Below, one piece after another: positions 24,201 to 38,800 of a stretch of DNA of 64,000 nt. The notes below the pieces were generated by a model. The model was given only the letters and a program-made list of their open reading frames with translations. It was not told the origin of the DNA and ran no database searches. The position numbers and the translations under genes are program-made. Source of the stretch: Echinometra lucunter (Eukaryota; Echinodermata; Echinoidea; Camarodonta; Echinometridae); contig CM057171.1 of NCBI GenBank assembly GCA_029962745.1, positions 1,552,640 through 1,616,639 on the forward strand, read 5' to 3'. The number at the start of each line of letters is the position of its first letter. Position 1 is the stretch's first letter.

Positions 24201-26614
24201 ATACAGGGGTCACCTGGTTCTAGTAGCTAATAAGTTAACCCACTGACTACTGAATTATTTTATTCCCATAGACTTAATACAGGAGTCACCTGGTTCTAGT
24301 AGCTAATGAGTTAACCCACTGACTACTGAATTATTTTATTCCCATAGACTTAATACAGGAGTCACCTGGTTCTAGTAGCTAATGAGTTAACCCACTGACT
24401 ACTGAATTATTTTATTCCCATAGACTTAATACAGGAGTCACCTGGTTCTAGTAGCTAATGAGTTAACCCATTGACTACTGAATTATTTTATTCCCATAGA
24501 CTTAATACAGGGATCACCTGGTTCTAGTAGCTAAGGAGTCAACTTGTTGACTACTGAATTATTTTATTCCCATAGCCTTAATACAGGGGTCACCTGGTTC
24601 TAGTAGCTAATGGGTTAACACAGCCACGACTCCAGGATTTGGAAAACGAGGGGGTGTACACGACAATTTTCTTAGATATAGCTATATTAACATGTATGTT
24701 CAATGTGCGATTCTCAAAAATTAGAAGGGGTGCGTGCCTCTTGCATCCCCGCCTGGATCCGCCACTGTAACACGTCTCATAACAATGTCAGTTTAACATT
24801 TAATAAAGAAACACAAGTATATTTATAGAGGCATATACATTAAGCTAATTTACATTCACACAAATGTCACTGATCTATCTGCTGACTTTTGTTTCTAAAT
24901 TTCTAGTAAAGATTTCATATGTGTAGGTTCTATACTGGACTAACAACAACAATAACAACAATAAAAAAGCTCCATTTATACTGGAAATACATCCATCCCA
25001 GGGATGGTCAAGCTACCGACAAAGTACTACCATTATCCTGTCTTTAGCCCAGCTGCCACACTAAAACTATTTCAGGAATTCAGTCCTATCAGGAACCCAC
25101 TGACTACACCAAGGTGGAGATCAGGGCTGTGTTTCACGAAACCGTCATAAGTCTAACGCGTGTTGTAGAATTAACACGCTTTTCTATGGGATGTCCATGA
25201 ACTTAGACTTATGACGGTTTCATGAAACGCAGCCCTGAGAGACAACTATACAATTGTATATTCATGTCTGCTAACAGACTCAAGTGCTTCTGTGAGACTA
25301 AAACCATATAACTGACATGCCCAGGGACGTATCCATCAGACTTGGACACCTCCATAAATTCATGAATTTATCACATTAACCTGCTGAGCACGATTTGGTT
25401 TCAACCCATTCATGACAGAGGTCCACATTTTGTGGTTTGGCCTAATATCTTTTGATGCAAAGCCCTAAAAATCATACCAAATACATGAGCAGAAAGAGCA
25501 AAAAATTCTACACAAACTGTGCCCATTTTGGTTGCGTCAATATTCGTTGTCTGATGCTGAAAATTTTTGAAAGGAAAATAAGCATTAAATTCCTTAAATT
25601 GGCAATGTAATAGAAGGTTTAAAATCACTGTTTTCCCCTGCAAATTGGCAACTTTTTGACTTCCCATCATGATTCCTGTCAATTTATATTTATTTCCAGA
25701 TACATGACGTTTTATAAGGAATATGTAGCAATAAAATAAAAATGTTGGTGTTGCCAATTTGAAGAATAAAAGCTGATCAAATTAGGCTTTAAATAATTCC
25801 TGTCACGAATGGGTTAATCTGCTGAGCACGATTTGGTTTTAGTATAACACGCAGTTTCCACAGATCCTAGCCCGAGTGATCTTGGGTTTAGTGTTCAAGG
25901 GTTTAGATTGGTTAACATTGTTATGATTTTTAAAAATCTCATTTTGTAACTTGAAAATGGGATAAACATAGGGTTATAGTGTAGAAATACCAGTCTGAAA
26001 GTTTCAAAGTATAATATCCACAGGAGATATTTTTATATATTAGAAATGTGAACCAATGTTTGAAAAATATACGAGGGTCGGTTGAACAGACTAGACGTAA
26101 GGAGTGCGCATGCGCCCATGGCTCACCGGACCGTACTGTGTGTATTGGTGTATCACGTGGCGGGAGGCAGATGACGGTACTTTTGAATTCGAGCAAAACG
26201 GTCCTCTTATTTATCGTCTCTGAGACGAAAAATAATAAAATCGCGGTTTGTGTCTAACTTACAGTTTTTCATTCCAAATTATGGTTGTTTTCAGGGTTTT
26301 TGAGTACAAATACAAGTACTCATACACATGTTTCATCTCAGTTTGAGAATTTTTTAAATCAGCTGCTCACAAAGGTAGCCAATGCCTTTAATGGAGATGG
26401 GGGTAAGTCACTCACTTCTGTTTCAGCATGGTGACCTCTTCTTGAGTGACCCCAGAGCTTGGAGGAGGACCAAGAGGTAGGGTCATCTGTTCCTGGACGG
26501 GGGCGCTACGCTGGACCATAGCTTCCTCTACAAGTGTCGGTGGTTCTTCAACCTACAAGTACAAAAGATGACAAAAGTAACTGCCACTTTGGATCAAGGA
26601 TGAAAGAATTGTTG

Positions 26615-26656
<42 letters not shown>

Positions 26657-26837
26657 AAGAGAAAGGAGGAAGAGCAAAGCAGAGGGGTGATTGATAGGAG
26701 GTAGGGCCATTGTTCCTGGACAGGGGCGCTACGCTGGACCATAGCTTCCTCTACAAGTATCGGCGGTTCTTCAACCTACAAGCACAAAAGATGACAAAAG
26801 TAACTGCCACTTTGGTTCATGGATGAAAGAACTGTTG

Positions 26838-26880
<43 letters not shown>

Positions 26881-29800
26881 AGAAAGGTGGAGGAGCAAAG
26901 CAGAGGGGAGATTGATAGGAGGTAGGGCCATTGTTCCTGGACAGGGGTGCTACACTGGACCATAGCCTCTTCTACAACTACAGGTGGTTCTTCAATCTAC
27001 AAGTATAAAGATGATGAAAATTAATATCACTGCGGTGTGTAGATGAAGGAATGTTGGGATGAGAATGGGAGAGAGGAGAGAAGGGGACGAGGGGGAGGAG
27101 GAGGAGAGAGAGAGAGAGAGAGGAGGAGGGGGTAAGGCCATCTGTACCAGGCTAGGAGTCCTACGCTGAACTATTGCCTCCTTTACACATGATGATATAA
27201 CACATACATTTCCTAAAAACTTCATTATTTCCAAAAATTCAGCTCCGTCAAATTTATTTGAGCACAGTTGATTTCAAGGAACATGAAATCAGAGAAAGTA
27301 AATGAAACAGTAAAGGCAAAACAGACAAAATACTCACCATCGTTCTACTAATGCTGACATCTCTCTCTTCAACCTGCCTCAAGAGGGCAGTCTTATCATC
27401 TTCAAGGGTTGCGATGTGACGTTCCATGTCTTTGACATTACGTTCCATGTTCCTGAGATGTCCCTTCAGGCTCTTGTTCTGTTCTACAAGTCCGGCAACT
27501 TTCTGTGTTAAAGTCTCACATCTACAGAACAGACACAGAAAAAACAAAGGGGTGGTATTCTGAGACTGTTTTAACTCTGTTTTAAGTCTGATTTAGCAAA
27601 TCAGTATTCTGAACACCGTTTTATCTCTGTTTTAACTTTTGTTTTAAGTTTTGTTTTATCTTTCTAACCACGCATCTTACTTTGCAAGCCTGGTGCAAGT
27701 CGTGCGCAAGCGCGTAAAAATACCATATGTAATAACACGGTATTCTGAAGACCGTTTTATCTCCTGTTTTAACTCTTTCCGCTTGACATTTCATGCTCAT
27801 GAGATAAAACAGGGTGGGAGGTGTTGTAACTTTGAATGCAGTATGTCATGGCGGCAATTTTTCTCGCTCATAAATGTTTTTGGTTGGAATGAGGGGGATA
27901 AGGAGATCCAGTAAACCTTGCTTTTATTCCCGAAACAACATTTTGAAAGAATTTTTGCCTCGGGTGGAGAAATTTAGCAATTGTAGGCGATAGTATCAGA
28001 GATGACTTGCGCAACCAGTTCTGTCACATCATCACATCTGAATTAAAGCAAGAAACTAGAAACTAAGCGCAAACTAATGCGCTCATTACAACGTGAATAT
28101 ATAAGTTCACATGTTTCACGCACCCCTTCCCCAGGGAGTGATCTTATTAGCTTAGACTCATCTCTAACGCCTTTCCCCATTGGATAATATCTTTGTGGTG
28201 GGTGTGGCTTTGATGACTTACAACTCGTTAAAACAGTTCTCAGAATACCGTTTAAAGACTTAAAACAGAAGTTATAACAGAACTTAAAACACAGTTAAAA
28301 CGGTGTTCAGAATACCACCCCAGGTGTACAACTAAGAGTGTTTTCAGACTCTTGTTCTGTTCTACGAGTCAAGCAACTCTCTGTGTCAAAGTCTCACACC
28401 TACCCAAAACAGACACAGATGTACAAAATAAGAGTGTTTTCAATGTGTGATAGCTCTTTTTGAATTTTAAACTGATGTGAATGTTGAATGTTTTATTATT
28501 TCTTTTTTTCAACTTTGATGTATTTCATCAGATGATTTCTTATGTTATATTTTGATATTGTACATTCAATGTGATTCAGCTTTTAGCTGCTACTTTGAAT
28601 ATTTTTAGTAAATACCTGAATGAATGAATGAATGAATGAATGAATGAATATTATGGTATTAAATTGAGGTTTGGCACTGCAGAATCAGAGAGAAAAAGAG
28701 TTGAACACATACATATTTAAGCTTAACAACATGCACTCATCAGATAATACCATACAAATGAACAAAAATGTGTAAAACAAAATATGAACGGAATTCAAGG
28801 GAACAAAACGCACAAAAAATTAATATATTACTTCTCTTTTCATATCTTATTTTACTCTCACCTTGATTAGCTTCCATGGAATCTAAAGATATAGCTCTCT
28901 GCAGATACAATCTCTTTCTTACCTTATTTCTCTTTGATGAATTCCTTGTAAAGCTCTATCCCTCTCTTCAGCAGAACGAGCAAGGTCTTCTCTCAATTTC
29001 TGCTCAGAACTTTGAAGTTTCTGCAACCTGTTGATGAAAATAACACCCACCAAAGCAAAGTCATTTCACGAAGATTAAGATTCGTCTTAGAAACATTGAT
29101 TATGTTGATCAAAGATGTTATGAAAGTTCTTTATGACCTCTCCAGGACATGCTGAAAATTCCTACTAAAATTTTTCTGGCCATCTCCATTCCGGAGGATC
29201 TTGCCGGAAAGTTCAAATGCCCTCAGATTAGTGAGGAGATTTTTAAGATATGATGATAACATCATCCAAAACAGGAAATAAAAAAAGACCCCTATACCAT
29301 GTACTTGCTCTCATATACTTCAGCATAGAATGATTTACCCTTTTAACCCATTCATGACAGAGGTCCACATTTTGTGGTTTGGCTTAATATCTTTTGATGC
29401 AAAGCCCTAAAAATCATACCAAATACATGAGCAGAAAGAGCAAAAAATTCTACACAAACTGGGCCCATTTTGGTTGCGTCAGTATTCGTTGTTTGATGCT
29501 GAAAATTTTTAAAAGGAAAATAAGCATTAAAATCCTTAAATTGGCAATGTGATAGAAAGTTTAAAATCACTGTTTTCCCCTGCAAATCGGCAACTCTTTG
29601 ACTTCTCATCAAGATTTCTGTCAATTTATATTCATTTCAGATACATGATGTTTTTCTAAGAAAGATGTAGCAATAAAATAAAAATGTTAGTGTTGCCAAT
29701 TTGAAGAATAAAAGCTGATCAAATCAAGCTTTAAATAATTCCAGTCACGAATGGGTTAAAGATAATATAAAACCCACCTCTCATCCACAGTGCCTTGTTC

Positions 29801-32800
29801 CATCATCTGTTGTTCTAAACCAAGTAATCTGGAAGACAATACCACCATCTCATCCTTTAACTCATCTCGTTGCTTAGCAACAGATTTCACTTCATCTTGG
29901 AGTTTGTCATTCTCTGCCTGTATGGAGAGAAAGCAAGAAAATCTCTAAACCATCTTAATTCTATAATGTGCAACATTTCTACACCACAACATTATTTCAT
30001 GCAATTTTTACTGCTTCTGCTTAAAACTCACTTGTTCAAAAATTGCAAATTGCATCTAAAACATTGACCAACAACAGAGAATTAACTTGAGTCAGTTCTT
30101 CTACAATTTACAGCACAACTCAATATCAGATATTATACAAGAGAAACCTTTGTGAACTGATACTGACATATGTTTTCAGGGATGAAACTCTTTCAACTTG
30201 CATAATTCAATCCTGTAAATATTACATTTCAAAACTTTTGCAGAAGAGGAACAACTGCAAATATGTAAGTTTTTTGCATGTGAAAGTTTCTGGTTTTACC
30301 TGCATTCAGACAATATGTGTTTGATCACATGAATCCTGCAAATTTTGAAGAGCATATTACCTTCAATGTGTCTCCATCTTCCTTCAGTATACTACTGTCA
30401 TTCAGTGCATCTTCAAACCGTGTCTGCAAAGCCTCCATCTCCATGGCAACAGATGTCTTCTCCTCCTGGATAGCCCTGACATCGGAAGACATCTTCTCAT
30501 GAAGTCGTTGGATTTCGTTCCTCCCTGATGCCTCCATCTCAGCTATCCTCCTCTCCATCTGTTTCTTCTCCTCTCGTTGTTCTCTCATCTCTTGTCCAAT
30601 CTCATCGATCTCAAGATGGCAGTTCTCCAGTTCTTCCTGGAGATCTAGATTTTCCTGGGAGAGCCTAGCCAGATCCTGCTCAAGGAGAGCTTTCTGTTCC
30701 CTGAGCTGCTCAGTGCCTTCAGAAGAACCCTTCAAATCCTCAAGCTCTCCTTGGAGTTCTGCGACCTCGTTCTTGGCTTCTATCAAGGCGTTATCTGCTT
30801 CCTGGAGTTTCTCAGCTGCTGCTGTCAAGGTGCTGGCAAGTTCAGAGTTCATGACCTTTAGAGAGTTCCGTTCCGTCGTGAGCTTCCCCATCTCCACATT
30901 CACATTAATCACATCGTCATTGACCTTTCGTAACTCTTCTGTCAATTCCGTAACCTTCTTCTCATATCGAGTGACATCTGTCTCATATTTCTCCTCCCAT
31001 AGCTTCTGCTGTGCCTCTAACTCTGCCTCCAATGACTTCAACCTCTCCTTCAAGCCATCACCCTCTTTTCCTCTTGATTTGACTAACTCTTTCAGTTCAC
31101 TACCTAGCTTGTCTCCCTTCTCTTTAGCAAGTTTCAAACCTGTCCTCAACTCTTCCAACTCAACTTTATTGATTTCATCCTCATCCTTAAGTCTCTTCAC
31201 CTCCCCTTTTAATTGCTGGTTCTCCTCCATGAACTTTGACCTTTGACTCTTCAATTCATCAAGCTCCCTGCGAAGCACCTCTCCTTCTTTCCTTGCTGTA
31301 TCTAGATGTAAGCCAGACTCTTCCACTACTTTCCTCAAGAGATCACTCTCTCTCTTCAAATTATCTCCATCCTTTGTCAGCTTCTGACACTCCTGCCTCA
31401 AATTGGCAACTTCAGATTCCAGCAATGATCTTTCCTGCCTGCTATCTTCACTCGATGATCTCAAGACCTCTACCTCTTTCTGCATGTCACCCAGACGGCT
31501 CTCTAGATCCATCTCTCGTTTGACGATGGTTGCAGATGTGTCTTCTTTCTCCTGCCGCAGGTTCTCCATATCAGCAGAAAGCTTTCGCTTTGCTTCTTTC
31601 ATCTTCTGAAGCTGTTCTTTAAGTTTCTCACTCCTCTGCTCAGCTCGTCCTTTCAGACTCTGTTCTTTCTTCAAAGCCTCGGCTAGTTTGGTAACCTGAA
31701 GCAGAAACAAAAACATTATAAAATATCAAAAAGTAAAATGACATGAACAGAAACAGATATCAATCATACCTGCAAGACAGGAATAATGAGATGAGTTTGG
31801 AAGCAGCTTAAAATCAGATGAAATTTCTATATTACAGAGTCATAAACTAATCCGGGTACACATTTCAAAAAGATTCAGCTAAAATCTCTATTATTCTAGG
31901 AGGCAAATATGATGTGATTGTTAACTTTCAAGCAACAAGGCCTTGATCAAATGAGAGTTGTTGTGTATCTGATGGAGGACTGAAACAATCAATTTGATGC
32001 TGATGTTGTTTGTTGAATGCCAAATGGGTGTTAACTAACATACTTATAGCATACTTATACACATCCTTCTAGCTCTAGAGATGAAGTACCCATATATGAA
32101 GCAAGGGTGAGCAAGGGGAATGAATACTTACTTCATTCATGCTTTCTTCTCTCTCTTGCTCCACCCGAGCCAATTCCTCCTTTGCTTCATTTAGTGCTGC
32201 TTCCAGGTCTCTTTGCACACTCATGGATGCCTCAACCTCCTCCATCCGTTCCTGCAAGGCTCCTTCTTTCTCCCTCAGGGTGGCTGTCTCTTCGTGAAGC
32301 TCATCCAGTTCTTTCTTCATCTCCTTGTTCTCTACAGTCAGTTGGGCTGTTTCTTGCCTTGCTTCATCTAGCTTCTCCTTCACTGTTTCCTTCTCACCTA
32401 TATACTCCTGCAAAGCTTCTTCTTTCTCCATCAGAGCAGCATCCTGATCCTTCATCTTATTCAAGATATCTTCTTTCTCCTGCTGGAGTGTTCCAACCTT
32501 TTCTTCCATCAATCCTAAGCTTTCCCTGGCTTTGGCAACCTCTGCTTCAGAATTGTGCAAACCTAACCTTAACTGTTCGGTCACACTTTCAAGTTCCTTC
32601 TCTTTTCCTTCAAATTGTGCTGCATGTTCCTCCAACTGAAGGTTTAACCTAGATATGGAATCCTCCTTCTCTTGAAACCTCTGCATCAGGTCTTCCTTTT
32701 CAGATGCTATTGATACAAGTCTTTCTATTTCACTATCCCTAGCTGATACAAGTTCTTGGAGCTCTGCGAGGCGTTTTTGGCTTGTTGTTTCTCTCTCACT

Positions 32801-35800
32801 CACAAGTTTTGTCTGACTGTCCAACTCACTAATGGCTTCATCCAGCTGAATGGATTTCTCTTGTATTTCAGATTTCAGTTGATCAATTTCAGCATCTTTT
32901 TCCTTCAAAGACAACATCATGTTCTTTTTCCACTCCTCTTCATTACTCTCTGCCTCTTGTTTCTGAGATAAAGTCTCCCTCAGATGCCTGAGCTCATCCG
33001 TCGCACTGTGAAACTCTGCAGATTTGTTCTGCAAGACTGCCTCACTCTCAGATACCAGTCTCTCCAAGTCTGAGACATGTGATTGTAGTTCATCATTCTT
33101 CCTCAAGACTTCCAGGAGTTCTTCCTTAGACTCTCCTTCCTCAGCTCTCCTGGACCTTTCCTCCTCTTCTCTCTCATGGATGGCAATCTCCCTCTCTTCT
33201 CGCTCTCTTTGATGGTTGGCAATCTCTGCTTCAAGTTCTCGGTTTCTTTGGTTGGCCACCTCAAACTTTGTTTTCATATCTTTGGCTTTGGCTAGAAGTT
33301 TACCATACCTCTGCTTCCCCTGTTCAATCTCCTGCTTCAACTTGGCAATCTCATCCTTCTTTCCACCTCCTCCATCCTCTTCATCATGAGAAGCACTCTG
33401 TCGCATCTCTTCCACTTTGTTCTTTTGAGATGCAATCTCTTCCTGGAGGCTGAAGATCAAGGAATCTTTCTCTGTGAAGCTCTGGCTCAAGCCCTCTAGG
33501 GTTGATTCCTTCTCTGCCAATCTTGTCTGAAGATCTTGGACAACCTCATCCCTTTGCTGAATCTCTGTGTTCAATGCATCCACCTTCTCATTGACTTTAG
33601 CTAAGCTATGATCCAACATCTCTGCTTGAGCATTGACATCTTCCTCTCTGGACATCATAACCTCCTTCAGTGACTTTACAGCTAAGTCTCTCTCTTCAAG
33701 TTCTTGCCTCATCCTATCCAACTTTTGCTTGTATTCTTCTGTTGCCTGGGCAAGAGACAGTAACTGCTCTTCAACATCCTCTTTCTTACCAAGTCTTCCC
33801 TCTGCTTCCTTCATCTTTGTGGATTGCTCCTCTAGCCTTGCAGATTGCTCTTCTATCTTTGTGGACTGCTCTTCTAACTTTGAGGACTGTTGTGTGACAG
33901 TGCTTCTCAGTTGTTTAACTTCAGCAACTGCTTTCTTAAGCTTCTCCTTCAGGTTCTGGAGGCGTTTTTCCAGCTGTTCCTTCTCGGTAGAAGACTCTTC
34001 CTCTAAAGCTTTAATCCTCTGGTCTCTCTCTGTAATTTGACTGACAAGTTCTGCTGTCTCTCCACTACTGTTAGCCATGGATTCCCTCAAGGAAGACAAC
34101 TCGTGCTGAAGACTATTTTCCTTGTCATCTGCCTCCTGTCTCAGGTTTTCCATCTTTTTCTTCAACAGGTCCATATCATCCTTGAGTGTTGCGATTTCTC
34201 CTTCTTTCTCACTCAAACCCCTCTCCAAGGTTGTCTTCTTCTCTTCAAACTCTACCTCTGCATGTCTCCTTTCTTCTTGACTGCGGGCCAGGTCTGCCTG
34301 AACTGCACTGAGCTCTTCATTGAAAAGCTGTTCCCTGTCTGCTTGCTGTATTCCTATTCTTTCAAGGGCTGCTTTCCTCTGTTCCAACTCTTCCAATATC
34401 CTCTGCTTCTCCATCTCTGACTGACTGACTTGCTCTTGAAGTAACCTTCTCTCCTGCTCCATCTCCAGAGCCATCTCTTCCTTCTCTTCCTTAGCATGCT
34501 TCAGTTTCTCTTGCAGCCTTTCAAGTTCTGCAGTTGACACTTCCTCATTGTCAATGACCTTCTGTGTCAATTTTTCCACAATGTCAGATTTGTCGGCTAA
34601 CCTTTCTTCCAAAGATTTCTGAGAAGCTTCCTTCACTGACAGCTTCTCCTCCATCTCCCTGAGAGCAGAAGTCTTATCTTGAAGTTCACTTTGGAGTGAG
34701 TCAAGAGATTCCTGCAATGCAATCTTTTCTTTTTCCAAAGTGCTCTCAAATCCAGCCTTCTCATTTTGTGCCCTTTGCAGTGATTCGTGCATCACTGTGA
34801 CCTCCTCCTGTTTCTGCTTCTCATTCTCCTCCAAGGACTGTCTTACTAGAGCTACTTCTTCTCCTTTCTCTACTAACACTTGATGTAGGCTGTTGATTTG
34901 ATCTTTGGCCAGAGTGAGCTCCTCCTTGACCTGCTCCTTCTCCCTATGGACAGACTCCAATGATTTCTGGATCTTATTCCTCTCTTCTACATCCTGTCTA
35001 AGCTGTTCTGTGAGTTTATCAGTTTCTTCCTTTAGCATCCTCTCTTCTGCCATTAGTTCCTCTATTTTTGCCTCCATCTCTCTAATCTTATTGTCCTTCT
35101 CCACAAGAATATTGTCCTTTTCTTGGATGATCCTTTCCTTCTCCTTTCTCTCCTCATTTGTTTCCTCTCTGCTCTTATCAAGTAGATCAGTCATCTCTTC
35201 TTTTAACTTCAGTAATTCTCTCTCCTTCTCCTCCTGTCTTGCCTGTATAGAGGCTAACCTAGTATCATCATCCTCCCTCATCTCTTTTAATCTTTCCTCA
35301 AGGATAAGCAACTGACTGTCCTTATCACTGATGTTTGTCTGCAGGTTTTGAATTTCTTGCACATGTCTTTTGGAATCACTCTCCATCTCCTGATAAGAAG
35401 CTTTCAGTTTTGTGATTTCTGCTAAGCTATCCTCAACCTCTTTCTGTAGATCTGTGATCAGAATATCTTTTTGTTCGACAGTGTCTCTGAGATTTTCCAA
35501 ATCCTTTGTACAAGATTTATACTCTTCTTCCAGCAGTCTTACATTCTCTTCAGATTTGGAAAACTTTTCTTCAGCATCCTGAATCTTTTCCTTCAAAGAC
35601 GACACAGTAGCATCTTTATCCTGGATGACCTGATCTTGTTCTTGATTTTGTCTCACAGTTTCATCTAACTTTTCTCTCATCATCATCAGGTTTTGGTCTT
35701 TCAATCCCAGTGCTTCCTCAAGCTGTTTCTTGTCAACATCAAGTGATGCAACTATTTCTTCTTGATGAGTGACCTGTTCTCTTAGATTTGACAACTCATT

Positions 35801-38800
35801 CTCAAGATTCTTGACACGCTCCTGCAGCTGTTCATTTTCTTGGGAGGATACTTGCAGCTTGTTAGTCAAATCCTCTAGTTTCCTCTCAGCGTCCAACCTA
35901 GCTTGATTCATCTCTTCCTCTTTGTGACTTGATGCCTTTTGCAATGATTCTACATCAGTCTTCATCTTCTCAGAGAACTCTTCCTTCTCCTTCAGAGTGT
36001 CTTCTAACCTCGTCTTCAAGTCAGTGACTTCTTTCTGGGACATCTCCAGGTTGTCCTTGAGACTAGTAACTTCCTGATTCATTTTGATCTGCATCTCATT
36101 TGACTCCTCCTTCTCTTTCTTCAGAAGCTCCTGGTAGGAGTTCTCCTTGTCCTGTACAAGCTTCAAGGAAGTCAAGAGTTGCTCCTGCAAGGATGCAGCA
36201 TGATTCTCCTTCTCCTCCAACTGCTTGGTGATCTTCTCAAAGTTCTCACTTGCATCTTGAGAATTCTTCACCATCTCCTTCCTCATCTTCTCCAGCTCCT
36301 CCTGTAAGTTCTCCACCAGCTTCCCCTGCTCATCAACGCTCCTCTGGCTGCTCATCAGCTCTGTCTCCAGATCCGCTATCTGCTGAAGCAGTGATGACAT
36401 CTTGGACTCGTTCTTCCTCCCCTCTTCACTCTGTCCTTCCTTCATCAAATCCAACTCCCTATCCTTTTGTCCAATGGTTGCCTCAAGGGAATCTATCTTA
36501 TATCCCTTCTCGGACACCTCTCCTTCCAGTCTTTCAACTACCTTGCTCCTCTCCTGTAACTCTTCGCCCAACCTGGCAATCTCTTCTTCTTTCTCTTGGC
36601 ATTTCTGAGCAAGTTCCCCTAGCCCCTTCTTGGTGTCTCGGATGGTGGACTCCATTTCAACTTTCTCAGCAGCAAAGATGGAGGCTTGGTTCTCCATCTG
36701 TGAGTTGGCTTGATCTATATCCATCTGAAGCATCTCCAGGTTTGCCTCAGCCTTTTGTTTACCTTCAGTCAGCTCGGATATACTCTCCTTCAGTTCTGAT
36801 ATGGTGTTCTATAGAGAAAAATGCATAAGGTAAAAAAGTTTAATAGTTTCATAAAATTTACAAACAGTCCCATTATCACGACCCAATACTGAAATATGGT
36901 GTAAAGGCTTCAATACAAAAATAAATCATTTAGATTTTTAACACATCAGATGAATATTTACCATTTACATTTTTTCCCAGATTAGCTTAATTTACATCTT
37001 TTAAATGACTGCAAAACTTAACAACATGGTTAACCTTTCCTAACAACTTCCAATACTTTCTTCCACAATGAGATTATATGAATAGTACACGAGTTGTGGC
37101 AAAGTTAGTGAGAGCGTCAGTCAAAGGGTCAGGAGTTCGGTTCCCACTGATGTTGCCCGTCTCCATATGTCCATCAGCAAGACATTTAATCCACCTTTGC
37201 TGCACTCTACCCAGGTGTATAAATGGCTACCTGGCACTGCTGGGGTAATAATAATGTTTATGATAATTCATTGTAAGCACCTTGAGCACCCCTTAGGGTG
37301 GAAGCATTGCGTAGTATAAATGCCGTCATTATTAGTATTAGTAGTATTTAGTCAACTATATTTCTAAATTTTTGAAGCATATGAGAACAATTTTTATGAT
37401 TCTAACCTCAAGCTTGGCTTGTGAATCTGCTGCTTCCTGAAGGTCAGAGGTCAAGGATGCAATTTTCTCCTCCTTCTTCTCAAGATTCTCCATCATTCCT
37501 TCCTTCTCTCTCTCCATCTCAACCAAGGATTGAAACTCTGTCTCCATCTTCCTCTTCATCTCAGCGATCTGATTTATGAGATCAGCAGTCTTTTGCTCCA
37601 AACCTGGATGGACAACAGAAACATTGAACTCTCATAATGGTTCCTAAGCATTATCAAGTGACATGAGCATTGAGAACACAGTGTAATAGTTCTGGCATAA
37701 AAAGCAGTTTCGAACAGAGACATCTCAACAGAGATAGAAACTCCTGTCTCCATCTGTTTCATCTCAGCAATCTGCTCTGTGAGGTCAGTGGTCTTTTGCT
37801 CCAAACCTGGATGGACAACAGAAGCAATGAACTCTCAATGTGACAGAGAAAAGCTGCAAGCTAATGGTTCCATAACATTATCAAGTGACATGAGCATTGA
37901 GAAAAAGTGTAATAGTTCTGGCATAAAAACCAGCCTTGAGCAGAGGTAGAAACTCTTGTCTCCATCTGTTTCATCACAGCAATCTGCTCTGTGAGATCAG
38001 CAGTCTTTTGCTCCAAACCTGGATGGACAACAGAAACAATGAACTCTCAATATAACAGGGAAAAGCTGCAAGCTAATGGTTCCATAACATTATCAAGTGA
38101 CATGAGCATTGAGAAAAAGTGTAATAGTTCTGGCATAAAAACCAGCCTTGAACAGAGAAAGAAACTCTTGTCTCCATCTTCCTCTTCATCTCAGCGATCT
38201 GATGTGTGAGGTCAGCGGTCTTTTGTTCCAAACCTACATGGACAACAGAGAGAAATATTGAACTCTCAATGTGACAGAGAAAAGCTCCAAGCTAATGGTT
38301 CCATAACATTATCAAGTGACATGAGCACTGAGAAAAAGTGTAATAGTTCTGGCATAAAAAGCAGTTTTGAACAGAGATATCTCAACAGAGATAGAAATTC
38401 TTGTCTACATCTTTTTCATCTCAGCCATCTGCTCTGTGAGGTCAGCGGTGTTTTGCTCCAAACCTGGATGGGCAGAAGAAAAATTTAGCTCTCAATGTGA
38501 CTGAGAAAAGCTTAAATCTCATAGTTACGTCTGTGCAATGCACCAAACAAAAACAGAATACTATCACATTTTTATGGATTTCTGAAAATGAAAAAAAAAA
38601 CAACAAAAAACGGAAAATTCTCTCCCCGAATAAATGAACGAATGAATGAAACGAGATAGAAAGAAGGAAAGAAATTAATAAATAAAAACACTGGGATATC
38701 TTACCATCTTTTTCCTCTTCCAGTTGAACCATTTTGAGCTCTGTTGCCACCTTCTCCTCTGCCAAGCCTGCCCTCGCCTGTTCCGTCTCAGTCAATGTAT

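Noticed and set aside
22107..24620. CRISPR-like regular array
   Set aside because: Units are head-to-tail with no unique spacers, and the context is a eukaryotic intron.
30713..31523. Plus-strand frames in exon 15
   Set aside because: Antisense to a splice-consistent coding exon; composition is explained by the complement of coiled-coil codons.
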